DNA of 64,000 nucleotides from assembly GCF_002776695.1 (NCBI RefSeq), contig NZ_LFJC01000003.1:2672339-2736338 (forward strand). Reading direction: 5' to 3'. Position numbers and translations under genes: made by a program. Below the pieces are notes generated by a model. It was not told the origin of the DNA, did no database searches, and saw only the letters and a list, made by a program, of their open reading frames with translations. This stretch comes from Bradyrhizobium nitroreducens. Its GTDB lineage: Bacteria; Pseudomonadota; Alphaproteobacteria; Rhizobiales; Xanthobacteraceae. Shown in pieces: positions 56,384-64,000 of the stretch (position 1 is its first letter; the number at the start of each line of letters is the position of its first letter).

Positions 56384-58279
56384 TTGGCCATTACCCGACG
56401 CGATCTCCTGCTCACCGGCACTGCTGTCGCAGCGCTTCCCGTCCTCGGTTCCGTAGCGGGACTCCCCGTCGTCGGTGCGGCGCAGGCGCAGTCTTCGAAC
56501 GAGCTGCCTTGGCGCCATGCGCTGTCGCTGTTCGGCGACATCAAGTACCCCGCCGATTTCAAGCATTTTGATTACGTCAACCCGGTTGCGCCCAAGGGCG
56601 GCGTCGCCCGTCTGATCTCGATCGGGACGTTCGACAATTTCAACCTCGCGGTCGCCGGCATCAAGGGCTCACTCGCCCCGGCCGCTGCGATGATCTACGA
56701 GACGCTGATGACCCGGGCGCAGGATGAGGTGGCGACCGAGTACGGTGAACTCGCCGAAGCCGCACAGCATCCGGACGATTTTTCCTGGGTGATCTACCGC
56801 CTGCGCAAGGAAGCCCGCTGGCATGACGGCAAGCCGGTGACGCCGGAAGACGTCATGTTCTCACTGGAGACGTTCAAGCAGCAGAGCCCGATGTATGCGT
56901 CCTACTATCGCCACGTGACGAAGGCGGAGAAGGTCGGCGATCGCGACGTCAAATTCACGTTCGATGGACCGGGCAATCGCGAATTGCCGACCATCGTCGG
57001 CGAACTCACGGTGCTGCCGAAGCATTGGTGGGAGGGCACCGACGCGCAGGGGCGCAAGCGGGACGTCAGCGCGACCACCCTGGAAATCCCGCTCGGCTCC
57101 GGGCCCTATCGGATCAAGGAATTCGTGGCGGGGCGTTCAGTCAAGCTGGAGCGGGTCAAGGATCATTGGGGCGCCAATCTGCCGAGCCAGATCGGCACCA
57201 ACAATTTCGACGAACTGCGCTTTGAATTCTTCCGCGACAATCAGGTCGCGCTGGAAGCGTTCAAGGCCGATCAGGCCGACTGGATCGCGGAAAACTCAGC
57301 CAAGCAGTGGGCGACGGCTTATGACTTCCCGGCGGTGACCGAGAAGCGGGTGATCAAGCAAGAGTTTCCGATCAACGATTCCGGCCGCATGCAGGCCTTC
57401 GTCGTCAACAACAGGCGCCCCCAATTCAAGGACGCGCGGGTGCGGCGCGCGTTCAACTATGCCTACGACTTCGAAGAGATGAACAAGCAGTTGTTCTTCG
57501 GTCAATACAAGCGCATCAGCAGCTATTTCGAAGGCACGGACCTTGCGGCGACCGGCCTGCCCCAGGGCGAGGAACTGCAGATCCTCGAGACCGTAAGGGA
57601 CAAGGTGCCGCCGGAAGTCTTCACCACGCCGTACCAGAATCCGGTCGGCGGCAATCCCGAAGCCGTGCGCGCCAATCTGCGTGAGGCAGCAAAGTTGCTG
57701 AAGGAGGCCGGTTTCGAGGTGCGGGATCACAAGCTGGTCGACGCGTCGGGCAAGGTTCTGACGGTCGAAATCCTGGTGCAGGAACCCTCGTCTGAGCGAA
57801 TCGCACTGTTCTACAAGCCGTCACTGGAGCGGATCGGCGTCAATACGTCGGTTCGTGTGGTCGATGACGCGCAATACCAGAACCGCCTGCGCAGCTTCGA
57901 CTTCGACATGATCATCGACCAGTGGGGTGAGTCGCTTTCGCCCGGCAACGAGCAGCGCGAGTTTTGGAGCTCGGCGACGGCGGACGTGCCCGGTGCACGC
58001 AACACCATCGGCATCAAGAACCCGGCCGTCGATGCCTTGATCGAGAAGGTGATCTTCGCCAAGGACCGCGCCGGTCTTGTCGCCGCTACGCGTGCGCTCG
58101 ATCGGGTGTTGCTCTGGAATTTCTACGTAGTGCCCCAGTTCACCTATCCGTTCTCGCGCTACGCCCGTTGGGACCGCTTCAGCCATGCCGAGCCGCTGCC
58201 GAAATACGGCCGGTCTGGCCTGCCGGCGTTGTGGTGGTACGACGCGGACAAGGCGGCGCGCGCCGGAAAACGATCTTGA
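56384..58279 (+). CDS. yejA: Periplasmic oligopeptide-type binding protein (family 5, YejA-like), first copy
   Basis: 631 aa. The frame opens at a TTG (56384) with AGGGA eight bases upstream, giving a Tat-type signal (ITRRDLLLTG, cleavage after AQAQ). A family-5 binding fold follows: FGDIKYPADFKHFDYVNP, YRLRKEARWHDGKPVTPEDVMFS, LGSGPYRIKEF, and ARVRRAFNYAYDF. YejA-type proteins bind peptides. It is the first of five genes in the transporter operon. Confidence 0.92.
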   Translation: MAITRRDLLLTGTAVAALPVLGSVAGLPVVGAAQAQSSNELPWRHALSLFGDIKYPADFKHFDYVNPVAPKGGVARLISIGTFDNFNLAVAGIKGSLAPAAAMIYETLMTRAQDEVATEYGELAEAAQHPDDFSWVIYRLRKEARWHDGKPVTPEDVMFSLETFKQQSPMYASYYRHVTKAEKVGDRDVKFTFDGPGNRELPTIVGELTVLPKHWWEGTDAQGRKRDVSATTLEIPLGSGPYRIKEFVAGRSVKLERVKDHWGANLPSQIGTNNFDELRFEFFRDNQVALEAFKADQADWIAENSAKQWATAYDFPAVTEKRVIKQEFPINDSGRMQAFVVNNRRPQFKDARVRRAFNYAYDFEEMNKQLFFGQYKRISSYFEGTDLAATGLPQGEELQILETVRDKVPPEVFTTPYQNPVGGNPEAVRANLREAAKLLKEAGFEVRDHKLVDASGKVLTVEILVQEPSSERIALFYKPSLERIGVNTSVRVVDDAQYQNRLRSFDFDMIIDQWGESLSPGNEQREFWSSATADVPGARNTIGIKNPAVDALIEKVIFAKDRAGLVAATRALDRVLLWNFYVVPQFTYPFSRYARWDRFSHAEPLPKYGRSGLPALWWYDADKAARAGKRS

Positions 58280-58293
58280 GGAAGCGAGTGCGC

Positions 58294-60180
58294 ATGGCGC
58301 AGCTTTCACGCCGGCATGTGCTGGTCCTGGGTGCCGGCGGTGCGCTCGGCGCCGCCCTGCCGCGCGGCGCGGCGGCGTCGGAAGGGCCGGCCGAAGCCCA
58401 CGGCATCTCGGCGTTCGGGGATCTCAAATACCCCGCCGACTTCCACCACTTCGACTACGTCAATCTCGATGCGCCGAAAGGCGGCGTGTTCTCGCTCATT
58501 CCGTCAACGCGCGGCTATAATCAGTCCTACCAGACCTTCAACTCGTTCAATGCCTTCATCCTGAAGGGCGAGGGCGCACAGGGGATGGATCTGACCTTCG
58601 CAACGCTGATGGCGCATGCCGGCGATGAACCGGATGCCATGTACGGCTTTGCCGCCAAGTCGGTGCAGATATCCGCCGACAAGCTCGCCTATCGTTACAC
58701 CATACGACCCGAGGCGCGGTTTCATGACGGGACGAAGCTGACCGCGCATGATGTCGCGTATTCGATCAACACGCTGAAGGCCAAGGGCCATCCGTTGATC
58801 CAGATCCAGATGCGCGACGTCAAGGGCGCGGAGGCGCTCGATGATGCCACCGTGGTCGTGAATTTTGCCGAGAGGCGCGCGCGCGACGTGCCGCTCTACG
58901 CGGCGGGCCTGCCGATCTTTTCGAAGGCTTACTACGCGAACCGGCCATTTGACGAAACGACGACCGACACGCCGCTGGGCTCCGGTCCCTACAAGGTCGG
59001 AAAGTACGAGATCAATCGCTTCGTCGAATTCGAACGGGTCAAGGATTGGTGGGGCGCCGACCTTCCGGTTTGCCGGGGCAGCAACAATTTCGACGTGATC
59101 CGCTACGAGTTCTACCGCGATCGCGACGTCGCCTTCGAAGGTTTTACGAGCAAAAGCTACCTGTACCGCGAGGAATTCACTTCGCGTATCTGGGCGACGC
59201 GCTACGACTTTCCCGCGGTCAAGGACGGCCGCGTCAAGCGAGAGCTGGTGCCGGATCAGACCCCGTCGGGCGGCCAGGGCTGGTTCATGAACACGCGGCG
59301 TGACAGGTTCAAGGATCCAAAAGTCCGCGAAGCGATCAACTGCGCGTTCGATTTCGAGTGGACCAACAAGACCATCATGTACGGCGCCTATGCCCGCACA
59401 GTCTCGCCGTTCCAGAATTCCGATCTTGTCGCGCAGGGACCGCCGTCGGCGGAGGAGTTGAAGCTGCTCGAGCCTTTCCGCGGGCAAGTGCCTGATGAGG
59501 TCTTTGGTGAACCGTACGTGCCGCCGGTGTCGGACGGCTCCGGCCAGGACCGCGCGCTTCTGCGCAAGGCGCAGCAACTGCTCCAGGAAGCGAAGCTCAC
59601 GGCCAAAGACGGCAAGCGGATATTGCCCAATGGGGATGTCTTCACCATAGAGTTCCTGATCGATGAAGCCTCGTTCCAGCCGCACCACGGCTCGTTCCTG
59701 AAGAACCTGAACACGCTGGGCATTGAGGCCAGCTTGCGCCTCGTCGATGCGGTCCAGTACCGCGCGCGCGTCGAAGCGTTCGACTTCGACATCGCCATGC
59801 AGCGCCTGACCATGTCGGCCACGCCCGGCGACGGCTTGCGGACATATTTCACTTCGCAAGCCGCGGCGACGAAGGGATCGTACAATCTGGCGGGCGCCGC
59901 CAGTCCTGCGATGGATGCTCTGGTCGAGAAGGCCATGGCGGCCGAGACGCGTAGCGACCTGACCTTCGCCTGTCGCGCGCTCGATCGCGTGTTCCGCGCC
60001 GGCCGCTACTGGGTGCCGCAATGGTACAACACCAGCCATCGGCTGGCTTATTGGGACCAGTTCGGTCATCCAGCGAACCTGCCGCGTTACGCGATCTCCG
60101 ACTACGCCAGTGGCGTGGGTGAACGAACCCTATGGTGGTATGAACCCGCCAAGGCGGCCAAGCTCGAGCAGGCGAAATAA
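58294..60180 (+). CDS. Periplasmic oligopeptide-type binding protein (family 5, YejA-like), second copy
   Basis: 628 aa paralogue of the previous gene, with the same opening after the signal peptide (FGDLKYPADFHHFDYVN) and the same domain order, but divergent in detail (YNQSYQTFNSFNAFIL, PVCRGSNNFDVI). The Tat-like LSRRHVLVLG leader is kept. The ATG at 58294 is 15 bp after the first copy's stop. It probably widens the ligand range of the one transporter. Confidence 0.9.
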   Translation: MAQLSRRHVLVLGAGGALGAALPRGAAASEGPAEAHGISAFGDLKYPADFHHFDYVNLDAPKGGVFSLIPSTRGYNQSYQTFNSFNAFILKGEGAQGMDLTFATLMAHAGDEPDAMYGFAAKSVQISADKLAYRYTIRPEARFHDGTKLTAHDVAYSINTLKAKGHPLIQIQMRDVKGAEALDDATVVVNFAERRARDVPLYAAGLPIFSKAYYANRPFDETTTDTPLGSGPYKVGKYEINRFVEFERVKDWWGADLPVCRGSNNFDVIRYEFYRDRDVAFEGFTSKSYLYREEFTSRIWATRYDFPAVKDGRVKRELVPDQTPSGGQGWFMNTRRDRFKDPKVREAINCAFDFEWTNKTIMYGAYARTVSPFQNSDLVAQGPPSAEELKLLEPFRGQVPDEVFGEPYVPPVSDGSGQDRALLRKAQQLLQEAKLTAKDGKRILPNGDVFTIEFLIDEASFQPHHGSFLKNLNTLGIEASLRLVDAVQYRARVEAFDFDIAMQRLTMSATPGDGLRTYFTSQAAATKGSYNLAGAASPAMDALVEKAMAAETRSDLTFACRALDRVFRAGRYWVPQWYNTSHRLAYWDQFGHPANLPRYAISDYASGVGERTLWWYEPAKAAKLEQAK

Positions 60181-60182
60181 TC

Positions 60183-61292
60183 ATGAGCGCCTATATCGCC
60201 CGTCGCATCCTGCTGATGATCCCGACTTTGCTCGGAATCCTCTTCGTCTCCTTCGTCGTCGTGCAGTTCGCGCCGGGTGGCCCGGTCGAGCGCGTCATCG
60301 CGCAGCTCTCGGGTGCCGACACCGGCGGCACCTCGCGCATTTCGGGTGGCGGCGATTTTGCTCAGCGCGCGCCGGGGCAACTGGGAGCCGGTGCCGATGC
60401 GATCAACTCGAAATATCGCGGCGCGCAGGGTCTCGACCCCGATTTCATCAAGAAGCTTGAGGCACAGTTCGGCTTCGACAAGCCGGCACCGGAGCGCTTT
60501 GCGCTGATGGTCTGGAATTTCGCCCGCTTCGATTTCGGCAAGAGCTATTTCCGCGACGTCAGCGTCCTGCAACTCATCAAGGAGAAGCTGCCGGTCTCGA
60601 TCTCGCTCGGCCTGTGGTTGACGCTCCTGACCTATCTGATCTCGATTCCGCTCGGCATCCGCAAGGCGGTCAAGGACGGAACGCGATTCGACACCTGGAC
60701 GTCGACTGTGCTCGTGCTCGGCTACGCCATACCCGGCTTCCTGTTCGCGATCCTCCTGATCATCCTGTTTGCGGGCGGCTCGTTCTTCAACTGGTTTCCG
60801 CTGCGCGGACTGACGTCAGACGGCTGGTCACAATTTCCCTGGTATTGGAAGATCATCGATTACTTCTGGCATTTGACGCTGCCGCTGATCGCGATGGGGC
60901 TAGGCGCGTTCACGACCATGACATTCCTGACCAAGAACTCGTTTCTGGACGAAATCCGCAAGCAATATGTGATGACCGCACGCGCGAAGGGCTGTAGCGA
61001 GAATCGGGTGCTCTACGGTCACGTCTTCCGCAACGCGATGCTCATCGTCATCGCGGGCTTTCCCAGCACCTTCATTCACGCCTTCTTCTCGGGCTCGCTT
61101 CTGATCGAGACCATCTTCTCGCTGGATGGCCTCGGGCTGCTCAGTTTCGAGAGCGTTCTCAACCGCGATTATCCCGTGGTGTTCGGGACGCTCTACATCT
61201 TTTCGCTCGTCGGCCTCGTGGTCAATCTGATCTCCGACCTGACCTATATGTGGATCGACCCCCGGATCGATTTCGAGGCGCGGGAGGTCTGA
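60183..61292 (+). CDS. yejB: ABC transporter permease (YejB-like)
   Basis: 369 aa with six membrane segments. It has the OppB-type N-terminal helix IARRILLMIPTLLGILFVSFVVVQFAPGG and the ABC loop YVMTARAKGCSENRVLYGHVFRNAM that contacts the ATPase. It forms the channel with YejE. It starts 2 bp after the second binding protein and overlaps yejE by one base. Confidence 0.94.
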   Translation: MSAYIARRILLMIPTLLGILFVSFVVVQFAPGGPVERVIAQLSGADTGGTSRISGGGDFAQRAPGQLGAGADAINSKYRGAQGLDPDFIKKLEAQFGFDKPAPERFALMVWNFARFDFGKSYFRDVSVLQLIKEKLPVSISLGLWLTLLTYLISIPLGIRKAVKDGTRFDTWTSTVLVLGYAIPGFLFAILLIILFAGGSFFNWFPLRGLTSDGWSQFPWYWKIIDYFWHLTLPLIAMGLGAFTTMTFLTKNSFLDEIRKQYVMTARAKGCSENRVLYGHVFRNAMLIVIAGFPSTFIHAFFSGSLLIETIFSLDGLGLLSFESVLNRDYPVVFGTLYIFSLVGLVVNLISDLTYMWIDPRIDFEAREV

Positions 61293-62470
61293 TGACGATC
61301 ACCGCGCCGACCCCGATCGAAACCACGGCAAAGTCGCCGCTGGGCGAGATCGTTCCGATCACACGCAAGCCCTTCGCGCCGTCGCCGCTGAACAAGCGGC
61401 GGTGGCAGAACTTCAAGGCGAACCGCCGCGGCTATTGGTCGTTCTGGCTGTTCATCGCCCTGTTCGTGCTCTCGCTGTTCGCCGAGCTGATCGCCAATGA
61501 TCGGCCTTTCCTGATCAAGTTCGACGGCCGTCTCTATTGGCCAGCCTTCGTGACTTATTCGGAAACCACCTTCGGCGGCGACTTCGAAACCGCGGCGGAC
61601 TATCGCGACCCCTATTTGCAGAAGCTGATCAAGGACAAGAACGGCAGCATCCTCTGGCCGCTTATCCGCTACTCCTACGACACCCACAATCTCGATCTGC
61701 CGACGCCGGCGCCGTCGGCGCCGACGTGGATGCTCACGGAAGCGCAATGCAAGCCGGTGGTGGAGAAAAAGGGGCTGAAGAGCTGCCGCGACCTCGAATA
61801 CAACTGGCTCGGAACGGACGATCAGGGGCGCGACGTGGTCGCGCGGCTGATCTACGGCTTCCGCATCTCGGTGCTGTTTGGCCTTTGCCTCACGATCGTC
61901 TCGTCCGTCATCGGCATTGCAGCCGGCGCGGTGCAGGGCTATTTCGGCGGCCGGGTCGATCTCATCTTCCAGCGCTTCATCGAGATATGGACGGCGATTC
62001 CCTCGCTCTATCTTCTCCTGATCCTGTCCTCGGTGCTCGTGCCCGGCTTCTTCGTGCTGCTCGGCATTCTCCTGCTGTTCTCATGGGTCTCGCTGGTCGG
62101 CCTGGTGCGGGCCGAGTTCCTGCGCGGTCGCAATTTCGAATACATCCAGGCGGCACGGGCGCTCGGCGTCTCCAATCCCGTCATCATGTTCCGCCACCTG
62201 CTGCCGAACGCGATGGTCGCGACCATGACGTTCCTGCCCTTCATCGTGTCGAGCTCGGTGATGACGTTGACGGCGCTGGATTTCCTGGGCTTCGGCCTGC
62301 CGCCGGGATCGCCCTCGCTGGGCGAATTGCTGTCGCAGGCCAAGTCCAATGTGCAGGCGCCCTGGCTCGGCTTCTCCGGCTTCTTCTCGGTTGCAATCAT
62401 GCTGTCGCTCCTGATCTTCATCGGCGAAGCGGTGCGCGACGCCTTCGATCCGCGCAAGACGTTCAGGTAA
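61292..62470 (+). CDS. yejE: ABC transporter permease (YejE-like)
   Basis: 392 aa. The N-terminal helix is about 45-65, a periplasmic insert with two Cys follows (about 165-185), then NWLGTDDQGRDVVARLIYGFR and five helices with the EAA-type loop YIQAARALGVSNPVIMFRHLLPNAM. It pairs with YejB. The ATG overlaps the yejB TGA (ATGA), so translation is coupled. Confidence 0.94.
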   Translation: MTITAPTPIETTAKSPLGEIVPITRKPFAPSPLNKRRWQNFKANRRGYWSFWLFIALFVLSLFAELIANDRPFLIKFDGRLYWPAFVTYSETTFGGDFETAADYRDPYLQKLIKDKNGSILWPLIRYSYDTHNLDLPTPAPSAPTWMLTEAQCKPVVEKKGLKSCRDLEYNWLGTDDQGRDVVARLIYGFRISVLFGLCLTIVSSVIGIAAGAVQGYFGGRVDLIFQRFIEIWTAIPSLYLLLILSSVLVPGFFVLLGILLLFSWVSLVGLVRAEFLRGRNFEYIQAARALGVSNPVIMFRHLLPNAMVATMTFLPFIVSSSVMTLTALDFLGFGLPPGSPSLGELLSQAKSNVQAPWLGFSGFFSVAIMLSLLIFIGEAVRDAFDPRKTFR

Positions 62471-62474
62471 GGTC

Positions 62475-64000
62475 ATGGACGCGATCAACCAGCCCCTGCT
62501 TGCCGTCCGCGATCTTTCGGTGGCCTTCCACCAGGGCGGCGCCACCACGCTCGCGGTCGACAAGGTCTCGTTCCAGATCAAGCGCGGCGAATGCCTGGCG
62601 CTGGTCGGCGAGTCCGGCTCCGGCAAATCCGTCAGCGCGCTCTCCATCCTGAAGCTGCTGCCCTATCCGAACGCCTCGCACCCCTCGGGCAGCATCCGCT
62701 TCAAGGGGCAGGAGCTGATCGACCGCTCCGAGCAGCAGATGCGGGAGATCAGGGGCAGCGACATCTCCATCATCTTCCAGGAGCCGATGACCTCGCTCAA
62801 TCCGCTGCACACGATCGAGGCGCAGATCGGCGAGATCATCCAGCTGCACAATCCGACCAGCAATGCGCAGGCGCGCAAGCGGACGCTGGAGCTCCTGACG
62901 CAGGTCGGCATTCCCGAGCCGGAGACGCGTCTGAACAGCTATCCGCATCAGCTCTCCGGCGGCCAGCGCCAGCGCGTGATGATCGCGATGGCGCTCGCCA
63001 ACGAGCCGGATCTGTTGATCGCGGACGAGCCGACCACGGCGCTCGACGTCACCGTGCAGGCGCAGATCCTGGCGCTGCTCGCCGAGATCCGTTCCCGGCT
63101 CGGCATGAGCCTGTTGTTCATCACCCACGATCTCGGCATCGTGCGCCGTATCGCCGACACCGTCTGCGTCATGAAGGGCGGCGTGATCGTGGAGCAGGGG
63201 CCGGTCGAGCAGGTCTTCAAGACCCCGAAACATCCCTATACGCGCGACCTGCTCGCAGCGGAGCCGAAACCCGATCCGGCACCGCCGCAGCCGGATGCGC
63301 CGGTGGTGATGTCGGCCAGTGATCTGAAAGTGTGGTTTCCGATCAAGCGTGGCCTGATGCGCAAGACGGTCGGCCATATCAAGGCGGTCGACGGCGTCAG
63401 CGTCGCCGTGCGCAAGGGTGAGACGCTCGGCGTGGTCGGCGAATCCGGCTCGGGCAAGACCACGCTGGGGCTGGCCCTGCTGCGGCTGATCTCCTCGAAC
63501 GGACGCATCGTATTTCTGGGCAAGGACATCCAGGGCCTGCGCTTCAAGGAGATGCGACCGTTCCGGCGCGACATGCAGATCGTGTTCCAGGACCCGTTCG
63601 GCTCGCTCTCGCCGCGCATGTCGGTCGCCGACATCATCGCCGAAGGTCTCTCCGTGCATCAGCCGAAGCTGTCGCGGGAAGAGCGCGAGGCGCGCGTCGT
63701 CAAGGCGCTGGAGGACGTCGGACTGAAGGCCGATACCCGCTTCCGCTATCCCCACGAATTCTCCGGCGGCCAGCGCCAGCGCATCTCGATCGCACGCGCG
63801 GTGGTGCTGGAGCCGGATTTCGTCGTGCTGGACGAGCCGACCAGTGCGCTCGACATGCTGTTCCAGGCCCAGATGGTCGATCTGCTCCGCGAGCTGCAGC
63901 GCAAGCGCGAGCTGACCTACATGTTCATCTCGCACGATCTGCGCGTCGTCGCCTCGCTTGCGAGCCATCTGATCGTGATGCGCGGCGGCAAGGTGGTCGA
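62475..64000 (+). CDS. yejF: ABC transporter dual ATP-binding subunit (YejF-like), cut by window end
   Basis: At least 508 aa, continuing past the window. Two ATPase domains are fused. The first has [16 protein letters not shown] and [11 protein letters not shown]; the second, from about residue 280, has [16 protein letters not shown] and [11 protein letters not shown]. The tandem design distinguishes YejF from the split OppD/OppF. It starts 4 bp after yejE and powers import by the two binding proteins upstream. The 3' end is missing. Confidence 0.94.
   Translation, partial: MDAINQPLLAVRDLSVAFHQGGATTLAVDKVSFQIKRGECLALVGESGSGKSVSALSILKLLPYPNASHPSGSIRFKGQELIDRSEQQMREIRGSDISIIFQEPMTSLNPLHTIEAQIGEIIQLHNPTSNAQARKRTLELLTQVGIPEPETRLNSYPHQLSGGQRQRVMIAMALANEPDLLIADEPTTALDVTVQAQILALLAEIRSRLGMSLLFITHDLGIVRRIADTVCVMKGGVIVEQGPVEQVFKTPKHPYTRDLLAAEPKPDPAPPQPDAPVVMSASDLKVWFPIKRGLMRKTVGHIKAVDGVSVAVRKGETLGVVGESGSGKTTLGLALLRLISSNGRIVFLGKDIQGLRFKEMRPFRRDMQIVFQDPFGSLSPRMSVADIIAEGLSVHQPKLSREEREARVVKALEDVGLKADTRFRYPHEFSGGQRQRISIARAVVLEPDFVVLDEPTSALDMLFQAQMVDLLRELQRKRELTYMFISHDLRVVASLASHLIVMRGGKVV

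Overview
The window is about 64 kb of GC-rich chromosome from an alphaproteobacterium, most likely Bradyrhizobium or a close relative in the Nitrobacteraceae. The evidence is a CycM-type membrane-anchored cytochrome c of 184 aa, a Usg-family protein, a CIRCE-controlled groESL operon, a YejABEF-type peptide transporter with two tandem binding proteins, and several families of palindromic intergenic repeats. I saw no rRNA, tRNA, CRISPR array or prophage. Most of the region is core or near-core chromosome with short operons and one intact insertion sequence.

Layout. 1-6.9 kb: a gene tail, a FecR-like plus CHASE2 adenylate cyclase pair, a DUF2778 L,D-transpeptidase-like protein, an SDR oxidoreductase and a caspase-like protein. 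7-10.5 kb: GST and isochorismatase-family genes divergent from a LysR regulator, signal peptidase I, and a frameshifted GIY-YIG nuclease gene lying between the two arms of an intergenic repeat. 10.6-16.3 kb: groESL with CIRCE, usg, a TPR/O-GlcNAc-transferase-like protein and a cupin. 16.3-24 kb: a LysR regulator divergent from an orphan amino-acid-binding protein and a threonine-aldolase-like enzyme, a nucleoside transporter, an MFS exporter, an unknown secreted protein and an SDR.

24-28.8 kb holds the most unusual system: a minus-strand cluster of circularly permuted ATP-grasp, alpha-E protein, transglutaminase-like protease, AhpD-like protein and the Anbu proteasome-like peptidase. These families are known to co-occur and are predicted to make and break an unknown peptide or amide product. 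Two composite palindromic repeats sit inside the cluster.

29-37.8 kb carries housekeeping and redox enzymes (CinA-N-like, xanthine phosphoribosyltransferase, short MetE-like methyltransferase, GST, DsbA-like isomerase, quinone oxidoreductase), a NIT-domain chemoreceptor and an enoyl-CoA hydratase. An intact ISAs1-family element (37,980-39,178) has landed inside an intergenic repeat, and the original site can be rebuilt. 39-47 kb: glycerol kinase, a GNAT, LysR/MFS and ArsR/GST regulator-target pairs, and a threonine dehydratase. 47.4-52.2 kb: metF-metH. 52.5-64 kb: LLM oxidoreductase, pheA and kdsB, divergent cycM, and the YejAABE(F) transporter, whose ATPase runs off the window end.
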